Source of the DNA: Haematobacter genomosp. 1
Lineage (GTDB): Bacteria; Pseudomonadota; Alphaproteobacteria; Rhodobacterales; Rhodobacteraceae
DNA length: 32,261 bases
NCBI RefSeq assembly: GCF_002196855.1
Contig: NZ_NIPW01000031.1
Span: 1-32,261 of the forward strand
Direction: 5' to 3'
In this document: positions 15,898 to 23,705 of the stretch, piece after piece
Numbering within the stretch: the stretch's first letter is position 1
Layout of the letters: each line of letters begins with the position of its first letter
Notes under the pieces: generated by a model
The model's input: the letters and a program-made list of their open reading frames with translations, nothing else
Databases searched by the model: none
Told to the model about the DNA's origin: nothing
Position numbers and translations under genes: made by a program

Positions 15898-16051
15898 GGC
15901 ACGCGGCTGAAAAAGGCATTCCGGGTTTATACTGAGGCGGAGATCTTTCCCCACATTGTTGTAGAGCGCCCCGAGAACCGCAAGTTTTGGCTCGGAAGCG
16001 GTCCGGTTTCTGTCTTTCCGGGGAGGTGCGCGAGTTTTTCAGCAGCCTGTC
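15898..16051 (-). repeat. Dispersed ~155-bp repeat, copy C (MITE-like)
   Basis: Its right end TTTTTCAGCAGCCTGTC and left end GGCACGCGGCTGAAAAAGG match the ends of copies A and B. Read on the minus strand it aligns with copy A along nearly its full length, including CAGGCTGCTGAAAA, CCTCCCCGG, CGGGGCGC, AATGTGGGG and GATCTCCGCC. It lies between pyk and rpmI. The bases 15785-15897 show nothing else. Confidence 0.6.
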
Positions 16052-16105
16052 AGGGCGTCCGCACCGCAAGGCGCGACGGATTTCCGGGAAAATGCCGCAT
16101 CGCCC

Positions 16106-16134
16106 TTGTCTCCCCCGCCGGTCCCGTGTATGCG
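16106..16134 (+). promoter_or_regulatory. Candidate promoter for rpmI-rplT
   Basis: TTGTCT (16106-16111) and TATGCG (16129-16134) are separated by 17 bases and lie about 80 bp upstream of rpmI, just right of repeat copy C. The hexamers are partial matches to the housekeeping consensus. Confidence 0.35.
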
Positions 16135-16211
16135 GCCCCTTCCGAAATCGTGCGGCCGGCCAGTGTGGCATGCCGAGTCGCGCGGAAGACCACTCGAAAG
16201 AGGAGATGGAA

Positions 16212-16412
16212 ATGCCCAAGATGAAGACCAAGTCTGCCGCCAAGAAGCGGTTCTCGATGACCGCGACGGGCAAGGTAAAAGCCGGTCCCGCCGGGAAACG
16301 CCACGGCATGATCAAACGCTCGACGAAATTCATCCGCGAAGTGACGGGGACGATGATCCTGTCCGATTCGGATGCGAAGATCGTCAAGAAATACATGCCG
16401 TACGATCGCTGA
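16212..16412 (+). CDS. rpmI: 50S ribosomal protein L35
   Basis: The 66-residue basic protein has the L35 signature [14 protein letters not shown] and the [17 protein letters not shown] core; the usual length is 64-67. It is a component of the large ribosomal subunit. AGGAG six bases before the ATG fixes the start. It is followed 13 bp later by rplT, the standard pair. infC, which often precedes this pair, is not here. Confidence 0.97.
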   Translation: MPKMKTKSAAKKRFSMTATGKVKAGPAGKRHGMIKRSTKFIREVTGTMILSDSDAKIVKKYMPYDR

Positions 16413-16425
16413 GGGAGGCTGACAG

Positions 16426-16791
16426 ATGGCACGCGTCAAATCCGGCAAGGTCACCCACGCCGCTCACAAGAAAGTCCTGAAGGCCGCGAAGGGCTACTAC
16501 TCCGCCCGCTCGCGCAACTTCCGCACCGCCACGCAGGCGGTGGACAAGGCGAACCAGTACGCAACGCGCGACCGGAAGGTCCGCAAGCGGAACTTCCGCG
16601 CGCTGTGGATCCAGCGCATCAACGCCGCCGTGCGGCTTGCCGATGCCGATATGACCTACTCGGTCTTCATCAACGGCCTCGCCAAATCGGGGATCGAGGT
16701 GGACCGCAAGGTGCTCGCCGATCTCGCCGTGCATGAGCCGGAAGCCTTCGGTGCGATCGTGGAAAAGGCCAAGGCCGCTCTGGCCGCCTGA
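16426..16791 (+). CDS. rplT: 50S ribosomal protein L20
   Basis: The 121-residue protein is complete L20: [31 protein letters not shown]-type N-terminus that threads 23S rRNA, then [24 protein letters not shown] and the C-terminal globular part. It binds 23S rRNA early in 50S assembly. GAGGGAGG precedes the ATG. It shares a transcript with rpmI and is followed by a strong terminator, so pheS, a frequent next gene, is not part of this operon. Confidence 0.97.
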   Translation: MARVKSGKVTHAAHKKVLKAAKGYYSARSRNFRTATQAVDKANQYATRDRKVRKRNFRALWIQRINAAVRLADADMTYSVFINGLAKSGIEVDRKVLADLAVHEPEAFGAIVEKAKAALAA

Positions 16792-16820
16792 TCCCGCCCG
16801 CACGTTCGGACAGCCATGAA

Positions 16821-16851
16821 ACCCCCGGAGCCTCCGCTCCGGGGGTTTTTT
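16821..16851 (+). terminator. Rho-independent terminator of rpmI-rplT
   Basis: ACCCCCGGAG (16821-16830) and CTCCGGGGGT (16837-16846) form a perfect 10-bp GC-rich stem with a 6-base loop, followed by six T residues. This is a textbook intrinsic terminator. Confidence 0.93.
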
Positions 16852-16895
16852 CACGTCTCGTGGGCCTCCTCCATGCATTCCCCTGCACGCCTTCC

Positions 16896-16924
16896 TTGAC
16901 AGCCCAAAACGTTTTGGAGAGACT
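16896..16924 (+). promoter_or_regulatory. Promoter with LacI-type operator for the sugar operon
   Basis: TTGACA (16896-16901) is a perfect -35. The perfect 14-bp palindrome CCAAAACGTTTTGG (16904-16917), with the CpG centre typical of LacI-family operators, fills the spacer. A weak -10 (GAGACT) would lie at 16919-16924. A bound repressor here would block RNA polymerase. The operator lies 24 bp before the lacI-type gene, so autoregulation is expected. Confidence 0.8.
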
Positions 16925-16940
16925 TCTCGTCGGAGGAGCC

Positions 16941-17963
16941 ATGACAAACCTGCGCGAACTCGCCGAATCCCTCAACCTGTCGATCACCACGGTGTCGCGG
17001 GCGCTGGACGGCTATTCCGACGTGGCGGAGGCGACGCGGAACCGCGTGCGGCAGGCGGCGGATGCGGCGGGCTACCGCCCCAATGCCTCGGCCCGGCGGC
17101 TCCGGCGTCAGCGGGCGGAGCTCGTGGCCGTTCCGCTCCCCATCGCTGCGGGCCGGATCGGGACGCCGCACCTGCTCGACCTGCTGTCCGGCTGTGCGGA
17201 GCGGCTGGCGCAGGAACGGCTCAACCTCATGATCGCCCCGGTCCCGAAGGGGGAAAGCGAGATCGACATCTGCCGCCGTTTCGTGGACGGGCGGCGGGTG
17301 GATGCGATCCTGCTGGTCCGCACCCGCAGACAGGATGAGCGTGTGGCCTTCCTGCAAGCCCGCGGTGTGCCGTTCGTGACGGACGGACGGACGGAGAATG
17401 CCCAGCCGCACCCGTGGCTCGACGGCGATGGCGAGGACGGCTTTCGCCGCGCGACGGAGCGGTTCATCGCGGACGGGCATCGCCGGATCGGTCATGTCGC
17501 CGGCAATCAGGATTTCTTCTTTGCTCATGCCCGCGCGACGGGCTGGCAGGGCGCAATGGCGGCAGCGGGCCTTCCCGCCGATCTGCTGGCGGTGGGGGAG
17601 CTGTCGGAACAGGGCGGCTTCGACGCGGCGCAGGCGCTGCTCGCCACGCAGGATCCGCCGACGGCGCTTCTGTGCACGACGGATGAAATGGCCATCGGCG
17701 CGCTTGGCGCGCTGCGCGCCGCGGGACGTTCCGCGGCGGTGGTGGGGCACGACAACCTGCCGCTCGGCGCCTTCACCCATCCGTCGCTCTCCAGCATGAG
17801 CATGCAGGGCGAGGCGCTGGGGCACCGGGTGGCAGAGCTCATCATCGGCGCCATGGCCGGACGCCCTGCGGCGGAACTTCAGGATCTGCGCCCCGTCCGC
17901 TTCGTGGACCGGGAAAGCCATCTTTGGCCGGGCAAGGCCAATCAAGGGAGGGAGACATCATGA
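16941..17963 (+). CDS. LacI-family transcriptional repressor of the sugar operon
   Basis: The 340-residue product has the LacI helix-turn-helix at residues 1-25 (TNLRELAESLNLSITTVSRALDG), the hinge helix region GYRPNASARRLRRQR and a periplasmic-binding-protein-like ligand domain with RATERFIADGHRRIGHVAG. The start at 16941 has GGAGGAG upstream; the longer frame would run through the operator. It is the first gene of the operon and overlaps the substrate-binding protein gene by four bases (ATGA). It probably represses the operon until the imported sugar or a derivative binds. The inducer is not known. Confidence 0.92.
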   Translation: MTNLRELAESLNLSITTVSRALDGYSDVAEATRNRVRQAADAAGYRPNASARRLRRQRAELVAVPLPIAAGRIGTPHLLDLLSGCAERLAQERLNLMIAPVPKGESEIDICRRFVDGRRVDAILLVRTRRQDERVAFLQARGVPFVTDGRTENAQPHPWLDGDGEDGFRRATERFIADGHRRIGHVAGNQDFFFAHARATGWQGAMAAAGLPADLLAVGELSEQGGFDAAQALLATQDPPTALLCTTDEMAIGALGALRAAGRSAAVVGHDNLPLGAFTHPSLSSMSMQGEALGHRVAELIIGAMAGRPAAELQDLRPVRFVDRESHLWPGKANQGRETS

Positions 17964-19237
17964 CGACTGCAACCCGCAAGGGGCTGGCGCTGGCCATCCT
18001 CGCCGCGACGACGGCAAGCGCCGCACCGGCGGAGACGATATTCCTGTCCACCCAGCTCCGCCCGATCGAGGAGGCGACCGCCGTCCGGCAGGAGTTGCTG
18101 AAAGGTCTCGACGGTGTGGACTACGTGGTGGAGGAACCGCCGCAATTCGCCGTCCGCATGGCGGCGGAGGCGGAGGCCGGAAAACACACCATCAGCCTCG
18201 TCGGCGCAACGCATGGCGAGCTTGCCCCGCTGGCGGACCGGAACATGCTCACCCCGCTCGACGACATCGCCGCGGCGCTGAAGGACAAGGGGATCACCCC
18301 CGCGCTGATGGATCTCGGCAAGCTCGGGCACGACCACCAGCAGTATATCCCTTGGATGCAGGCGACCTATGTCATGGTCGCCAAGCAGGAGGCGCTGGAA
18401 TTCCTGCCCGAAGGCGCGGATCTGAATGCGCTGACCTATGAGCAGCTCATCGCCTGGGGCAAGGCCATGCAGGAGGCGACGGGGCAGGCACGGATCGGCT
18501 TCCCCGCCGGGCCGAAGGGTCTCTTCTCCCGCTTCTTCCAGGGCTATCTCTACCCCTCCTACACCGGCGGCGTGGTGCGGACTTTCAAGTCCCCGGAGGC
18601 CGTGAAGGGCTGGGAGATGATGAAGGCGCTCTGGGCCGTGACCAATCCCTCCTCCACCAATTACGGGTTCATGCAGGAGCCGCTGCTCGCCGACGAGGTA
18701 TGGGTCGCCTGGGATCACGTCGCGCGCCTGAAGGAGGCCGTCGTCTCCATGCCGGATCAGGTGAAGGTCTTCCCCGCCCCCGCAGGTCCGAAGGGCCGGG
18801 GTTACATGCCGGTCGTCGCGGGACTGGCCATACCGCAGGGCTCGCCCGATGTGGCCGGGGCGGAGAAGGTCATCGCGCATCTCGTCACGCCCGAGGTGCA
18901 GCTCATGACCGCGGAGAAGGTCGGCTTCTTCCCGACCCTTTCCGTGCCGCTGCCCGAAGGCGGCGATCCCGGCATCGCGGCGATGGCTGCAGCCGTCACC
19001 GCCACGCAGACGGCGAGCGACGGGATGATCTCTCTCCTGCCGGTCGGGCTGGGCGACAAGGGGGGTGAGTTCAACAAGGTCTACACCGACACCTTCCAGC
19101 GCATCGTCCTGAACGGAGAGGATATCCAGGCCGTGCTGGACGCGGAGGCCAAGGCGCTGAGCGGCCTCATGGAGACGACAAAGGCACCCTGCTGGGCGCC
19201 GGATGCGAAAAGCGACGGACCCTGTCCGGTGGAATGA
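17960..19237 (+). CDS. Sugar ABC transporter substrate-binding protein
   Basis: The 425-residue protein starts with a signal peptide (MTTATRKGLALAILAATTASAAPA, cleavage near residue 20-24) and resembles family 1 carbohydrate-binding proteins (MalE/UgpB type), with the mature part at about 400 residues. It would bind the solute in the periplasm and deliver it to the two permeases encoded downstream. The conserved C-terminal region carries GPKGRGYMPVVAGLAIPQGSP, a typical family motif. It follows the LacI gene with a four-base overlap. A 350-bp gap with a strong hairpin separates it from the permeases. Ligand is inferred from the GH63-like enzyme and glucokinase: a glucosylated small solute. 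Confidence 0.88.
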   Translation: MTTATRKGLALAILAATTASAAPAETIFLSTQLRPIEEATAVRQELLKGLDGVDYVVEEPPQFAVRMAAEAEAGKHTISLVGATHGELAPLADRNMLTPLDDIAAALKDKGITPALMDLGKLGHDHQQYIPWMQATYVMVAKQEALEFLPEGADLNALTYEQLIAWGKAMQEATGQARIGFPAGPKGLFSRFFQGYLYPSYTGGVVRTFKSPEAVKGWEMMKALWAVTNPSSTNYGFMQEPLLADEVWVAWDHVARLKEAVVSMPDQVKVFPAPAGPKGRGYMPVVAGLAIPQGSPDVAGAEKVIAHLVTPEVQLMTAEKVGFFPTLSVPLPEGGDPGIAAMAAAVTATQTASDGMISLLPVGLGDKGGEFNKVYTDTFQRIVLNGEDIQAVLDAEAKALSGLMETTKAPCWAPDAKSDGPCPVE

Positions 19238-19588
19238 GCGATGAGTGCCGCGCCCCCTGACATGACGGCACCGGCGGATCGCGCCGCCCTCCCCGGCGCG
19301 CCGCTGTCCCGGCGGATCATCCCTCCCCCCTGATCCGTCAGAGACGGACGGCGGGCGGTTCGCCGCCCGCCGGACCCCGGGCTCGCATCAGGCCCCCGGC
19401 CTCCCGCATCAGGCCCCATACCGGCCCCCGTATAAGCTCCCTCCCCGCAACCCGGAGACCCGCAAACCCCTTCCCGGAAACCTCCCGGTCGAGACCCCCG
19501 CTTCGCCGGCCGGTGTGCATTCCCGCCACTGTCGCTGGTCCCTTCTGACCTGAAACGTCGCCCGGGAAGCCCCTTCACGCAGGATACC
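19238..19588 (+). promoter_or_regulatory. Intra-operon gap with UUCG-loop hairpin
   Basis: The gap between the binding protein and the permeases contains a perfect 10-bp stem CGGCGGGCGG (19349-19358) and CCGCCCGCCG (19363-19372) closed by TTCG, an exceptionally stable RNA tetraloop. No T-run follows, so it is more likely a 3'-end stabiliser or partial attenuator that raises binding-protein mRNA over permease mRNA. GCATCAGGCCCC is repeated at 19385 and 19406. A 30-codon frame at 19241-19333 has no convincing ribosome site and is not called. Confidence 0.6.
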
Positions 19589-20437
19589 ATGCCCGAAAGA
19601 CGCTGGACCCCCTATCTGCTCATCCTGCCCGCCAGCGTGTTTCTGGTGGTGCTGTTCCTCATCCCGCTGGTGCAGACGGTCTGGCTGGCCTTCTCCGACG
19701 GCGGGCAGCCGACGCTCGACCATGTCCGGCGGATGGCGGGAGATCTGAACTTCGCTCCGGCGCTTCGCAATACGCTACTGCTGACGGCGATCGTCGTTCC
19801 CGTGCAGGTGGCGTTGTCGCTGCTCATGGGCACGATGGTGGCCAAGATCGGGCGGGGGCGGGAGACGATCCTGTGGATCTGGACGATACCGCTTGCGATA
19901 TCCGATCTGGCGGCGGGGCTGGTCTGGCTCTCCATCCTGCAGAACTCGGGTTATCTCAACAGCCTGCTCTACATGCTGGGCGTGATCCCGCGGCAGACGG
20001 CCTGGCTCACCTATCAGACGCCGGTCGCGCTGTTCTTCGGCGTGGTCGCGGCGGAGATCTGGCGCTCCACCGCCATCGTGCTCATCGTGATCGTCGCCGG
20101 GCTGAACCAAGTACCGAAGGATTTCGGCGAGGCGGCCGCGGTCTTCGGCGCGTCGCGCTGGACGCGGTTCACCAAGATCACCCTGCCGCTCATCCGTCCG
20201 GCGCTGCAATCCGCGCTCATCCTGCGCACCGTTCTGGCGTTCGAGGTGTTTGCGGTCGTCTATGCGCTCGGCGGACGGAACTTCCCCGTGCTGATGGGCG
20301 AAACCTACGTCTGGCAGCACGACAACCAGAACTACGCGGTGGCGGGGGCCTATGCCGTGCTGATCATGGTAATCTCGCTCGCCGCGACATTCGTTTACCT
20401 GAAAGCCATCAAGGTTGACCCGGAGCGGCTGCCATGA
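19589..20437 (+). CDS. Sugar ABC transporter permease (MalF/UgpA type)
   Basis: The 282-residue protein has six hydrophobic segments and the EAA loop that docks the ATPase: EAAAVFGASRWTRFTKITLPLIRP near residues 185-210. It forms half of the inner-membrane channel. The start at 19589 has AGGA close upstream. The stop overlaps the start of the second permease by four bases. The first helix PYLLILPASVFLVVLFLIPLVQ is typical of MalF-like sugar permeases lacking the extra N-terminal helices of E. coli MalF. Confidence 0.92.
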   Translation: MPERRWTPYLLILPASVFLVVLFLIPLVQTVWLAFSDGGQPTLDHVRRMAGDLNFAPALRNTLLLTAIVVPVQVALSLLMGTMVAKIGRGRETILWIWTIPLAISDLAAGLVWLSILQNSGYLNSLLYMLGVIPRQTAWLTYQTPVALFFGVVAAEIWRSTAIVLIVIVAGLNQVPKDFGEAAAVFGASRWTRFTKITLPLIRPALQSALILRTVLAFEVFAVVYALGGRNFPVLMGETYVWQHDNQNYAVAGAYAVLIMVISLAATFVYLKAIKVDPERLP

Positions 20438-21276
20438 GCGATACCCCCGTGACCGCCGCCCCTCCCAGCGTGCCTGCCGCGCGCCGCCTGCTGTTCTGGG
20501 CCGGGATCGCCGCGCTCTGCGCCTGGGTTCTGGTGCCGATCTATCTGCTTGCGCTCGGCGCCTTCGGAGGCAGGCAGGGAGTTTATCAATGGCCCAAGAC
20601 CATCCTGCCCACCAATGTCTCGCTCGATGCGTTCATGGTCTTTCTCCAGACGGAGGGGCTGATCACGGCCCTGCTTAATTCGCTCTGGGCGGCGGGGATC
20701 ACGGTGCTGCTGTCGCTGCTGCTGGGCGCGCCCGCCGGCTATGCGCTCGCCCGCTACGACTTTCGCGGCAAGAACCTGTTCCGGGTGATGGTGCTGCTGA
20801 CCCGCGCCTTCCCGCTGGCGGTTCTGGCCCTGCCGCTCACGGTGTCCTACATCCGGCTCGGTCTTTATGACACGGTGCTGGGCGTCGGGCTGATCCACAC
20901 CATCCTCGCGCTGCCCTTTGCGGCGCTGGTGACGCAGGGCATCTTCATGGGCGTCCCCCGGGAGCTTGAGGAGGCCGCATGGGTCTTCGGCTGCTCGCGG
21001 CTGAAGGCGTTCTTCCGCATCGTCGTGCCGCTGGCGCTGCCCGGATTCGCGGCGACGGCGGTCTTCGCCTTCGTCATCTCGTGGAACGAGGTGTTCGCCG
21101 CCTCCGTCCTGACCGTCCGCAACCGGACGCTCACCGCCTATCTGCTCACCGTCCTGTCGGAAAGTCCGCTGCATTACCGCTTTGCGGGCGGGCTGCTGCT
21201 CATCGTGCCCTCCGTCGCGTTCATCTTCGCCGTCCGGCGTTACCTGTTCGCGATCTGGGGCGTTTCGTCGAAATGA
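20434..21276 (+). CDS. Sugar ABC transporter permease (MalG/UgpE type)
   Basis: The 280-residue partner permease has six hydrophobic segments, the periplasmic loop GVYQWPKTILPTNVSLDAF after helix 1, as in MalG proteins, and the EAA loop EEAAWVFGCSRLKAFFRIVVPLALPG. It pairs with the upstream permease to form the channel. Four-base overlap (ATGA) with that gene indicates coupled translation. The ATPase starts 15 bp after its stop. Confidence 0.92.
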   Translation: MSDTPVTAAPPSVPAARRLLFWAGIAALCAWVLVPIYLLALGAFGGRQGVYQWPKTILPTNVSLDAFMVFLQTEGLITALLNSLWAAGITVLLSLLLGAPAGYALARYDFRGKNLFRVMVLLTRAFPLAVLALPLTVSYIRLGLYDTVLGVGLIHTILALPFAALVTQGIFMGVPRELEEAAWVFGCSRLKAFFRIVVPLALPGFAATAVFAFVISWNEVFAASVLTVRNRTLTAYLLTVLSESPLHYRFAGGLLLIVPSVAFIFAVRRYLFAIWGVSSK

Positions 21277-21291
21277 CCGGAAGACCCATTC

Positions 21292-22341
21292 ATGGCTGAT
21301 ATCGTCATCGACCGCATACGGAAGCGTTTCGGCGCGACCGACGCGCTGAAGGAAGTGTCCCTCACCGTCCGGGACGGAGAGTTTGTCTCCCTCCTCGGTC
21401 CCTCCGGCTGCGGCAAGACCACGCTGCTCCGCATCGTCGCGGGTCTGGAAACGGCGACCGCCGGGGATGTCCGCATCGGCGGCCGCTCCGTCCTCGGGTT
21501 GGAACCGAAGGACCGGGGACTGGCCATGGTGTTCCAGAACTATGCGGTGTTTCCCCACATGACCGTGCGGGAGAACGTGGCCTTCGGTCTCAGGATGCAG
21601 AAGGCGGAGGAGGCCCGCGTGACCGCGCAGGTCGCCCGGGCTGCGGCGCTGCTGCATATCGAGCCCTATCTGGACCGCTATCCGAACAAGCTCTCGGGCG
21701 GCCAGCGGCAGCGGGTGGCGGTGGCGCGGGCGCTTGCCGTCGAACCGGCGGTGCTGCTGATGGACGAGCCGCTCTCCAACCTCGACGCGCTGTTGCGGCT
21801 GGAGATGCGGACGGAGCTGAAGCAGGTGCTGGCGGAGGCCGGAACCACCACGCTCTATGTCACCCACGACCAGACGGAGGCGATGGGCCTGTCCGACAGG
21901 ATCGCGGTGATGCACGACGGTGTAGTGGAGCAGATCGGCTCGCCCGTGGAGATTTACGACCGGCCCGCGACGCGCTTCGTCGGCGGCTTCATCGGCAATC
22001 CGCCCATGAACTTCCTGACGCTGCCCGTGGAGGGCGGTGCGGTGGCGCTCGGCGGTTTTCGTGTCGCTGCCCCGCCCGGATCGGGCGCGGCCGTGACGCT
22101 CGGCCTGCGCGGAGAAGCCGTCCGGCGGGCAAGGGCGGGCGAGGGTCTGCCGATGACCGTCCGCGTGGCCGAACCGATGGGTTCCCACCTCCTCCTCACC
22201 GGCACCATCGCCGGAGAGCCGGTCCGCGTGAGCCTGCCGCCCGGAGAGAACATCCGACCGGGGGAGGAGATCGCCCTTGCCCCGGACATCGCCCGCCTTG
22301 TCTGGCTCTCGCCCGAGAGCGGACGCAGCCTTTCAGCCTGA
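21292..22341 (+). CDS. Sugar ABC transporter ATP-binding protein (MalK/UgpC type)
   Basis: The 349-residue ATPase has Walker A GPSGCGKTT, Q-loop VFQNYAVFPHMTV, signature LSGGQRQRVAVARAL, Walker B LLMDEPLSNLDALLR and the H-loop YVTHDQTEA, then a C-terminal TOBE-type domain from about residue 240, as in the carbohydrate uptake CUT1 group. It drives import through the two permeases. It lies between the permeases and the hydrolase with short gaps, so all belong to one operon. Length is close to the usual 350-370 residues. Confidence 0.94.
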   Translation: MADIVIDRIRKRFGATDALKEVSLTVRDGEFVSLLGPSGCGKTTLLRIVAGLETATAGDVRIGGRSVLGLEPKDRGLAMVFQNYAVFPHMTVRENVAFGLRMQKAEEARVTAQVARAAALLHIEPYLDRYPNKLSGGQRQRVAVARALAVEPAVLLMDEPLSNLDALLRLEMRTELKQVLAEAGTTTLYVTHDQTEAMGLSDRIAVMHDGVVEQIGSPVEIYDRPATRFVGGFIGNPPMNFLTLPVEGGAVALGGFRVAAPPGSGAAVTLGLRGEAVRRARAGEGLPMTVRVAEPMGSHLLLTGTIAGEPVRVSLPPGENIRPGEEIALAPDIARLVWLSPESGRSLSA

Positions 22342-22353
22342 CCGGACATTCCC

Positions 22354-23613
22354 ATGACACCCGATCACATCGCCGCCGCCAAGGCCGTCCTCGCCCGCAA
22401 CGACAGGGGCGGATATACCCTGCCGACCGATCGGCTCTATCCCTTCCAGTGGAACTGGGATTCCGCCTTTGTCGCCATGGGGTTCGCAACCTATGACGTT
22501 GACCGGGGCTGCCGCGAGCTGGAACGCCTCGCGGAGGGGCAGTGGCCGGACGGCATGATCCCGCAGATCGTGTTCCACCAGCCAAGCGACAGCTACTACC
22601 CCGGACCCGAGGTCTGGCGTACCGGGAATGCCGTGGCCACGTCCGGCATTACCCAGCCGCCGGTTTTCGGCATGGCGGTCCGCGTGCTGCAGGAGCGGGG
22701 CGCCCCGGAGGCCCGCATCCGCCCGCTGTTCGAGGCGGCGCTCCGCTGGCATCGCTGGTGGTATTCGGCCCGCGACCCGGAGGGGACGGGCTTCGTGGCA
22801 TTGCTCCACCCATGGGAAAGCGGATCGGACAATTCGCCCGCATGGGATGAAGCGCTCTCCCGCGTGCCCACGACCACGCGGGAACCGGTGCGTCGCAAGG
22901 ACACCGGCCATGTGGACCCCGCCATGCGGCCGCGGGATGAGGATTACCAGCGGTTCATCCACCTTGTGGACACCTACGCGGAGTGCGGCTGGGAACCGGC
23001 GCGGCAGTGGGCGGCCGCGCCCTTCCGCATGGGCTGCGTGCAGACGACCGCGATCCTGCTGAAAGCGGGGGAGGATCTGCTGAAGGTGGCAGAGGCGCTG
23101 GCCCTGCCGGAAGCGGGGGAGGAGCTTCGCGCGATGACAGCCCGCTCCCGCGCGGCGCTTCTGTCCCGCTGGTCGCCGGAGCATCGCCGCTTTCTCATCC
23201 GCGACCTGATCGCCGGAACCGATGTAGCCACGCCCACGCAGGCGGGGTTCATCCCGCTCCTCGCGCTTGATCTGCCCGCCGACATCCGCGATGAGGCGGT
23301 GGCAGAGATGCGGCAGTGGATGCAGGGCCTCCGCGTGGCCTTCCCCACGACGCCCGCCGACAGCCCGGCCTATGAGCCGCGCCGCTACTGGCGGGGGCCC
23401 GTCTGGCCCATCATCGACTGGCTGCTCGCCGCAGGGCTTGACCGGAACGGGGTGCCGGACCTGGCCCGGACGCTCCGCATCTCCGTCAGCCGGGCGATGG
23501 AAACCGCGGGTTTCGTCGAATATTTCCACCCGGGCACGGGAGAGGGGCTGGGCGGACAGGGCTTCTCCTGGAGCGCGGCCGCCTACCTGCATTTCCGCGC
23601 CCTGACCGCCTGA
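22354..23613 (+). CDS. GH63-like glycoside hydrolase (glucosylglycerate/mannosylglycerate hydrolase type)
   Basis: The 419-residue protein looks like a clan-G (alpha/alpha)6-barrel hydrolase related to GH63. Motifs are PFQWNWDSAF at 30-39, GQWPDGMIPQ, SGITQPPV near 97-104, HPWESGSDNSPAWD at 152-165 with Asp159 as the likely general acid, RYWRGPVWP and the C-terminal EYFHPGTGEGLGGQGFSWSA (389-408) with Glu389 or Glu397 as possible base. No signal peptide is seen, so it acts in the cytoplasm on imported substrate. Characterised relatives hydrolyse glucosylglycerate or mannosylglycerate. Because glucokinase follows in the operon, a glucosyl compound such as glucosylglycerate is the best guess; the exact substrate is inference. 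Confidence 0.8.
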   Translation: MTPDHIAAAKAVLARNDRGGYTLPTDRLYPFQWNWDSAFVAMGFATYDVDRGCRELERLAEGQWPDGMIPQIVFHQPSDSYYPGPEVWRTGNAVATSGITQPPVFGMAVRVLQERGAPEARIRPLFEAALRWHRWWYSARDPEGTGFVALLHPWESGSDNSPAWDEALSRVPTTTREPVRRKDTGHVDPAMRPRDEDYQRFIHLVDTYAECGWEPARQWAAAPFRMGCVQTTAILLKAGEDLLKVAEALALPEAGEELRAMTARSRAALLSRWSPEHRRFLIRDLIAGTDVATPTQAGFIPLLALDLPADIRDEAVAEMRQWMQGLRVAFPTTPADSPAYEPRRYWRGPVWPIIDWLLAAGLDRNGVPDLARTLRISVSRAMETAGFVEYFHPGTGEGLGGQGFSWSAAAYLHFRALTA

Positions 23614-23705
23614 TCCCGCTCCGTTTCCGCGCGGCTTTCGGTCCGACGGGCTGGAACCGCGCGCCCACCCGGTGCAAACAGGGGAAAACCGAGCGGAGGC
23701 CGGAC

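Noticed and set aside
14202-15902. 566-codon minus-strand frame opposite pyk
   Set aside because: The plus-strand pyruvate kinase is unmistakable; the antisense frame is low-complexity Arg/His-rich.
19241-19333. 30-codon frame right after the binding-protein gene
   Set aside because: It has a weak or no ribosome site and no recognisable motif; Pro/Ala content fits chance in GC-rich DNA.
20395-22188. 597-codon minus-strand frame opposite the permease and ATPase genes
   Set aside because: It is an antisense shadow of conserved transporter genes.
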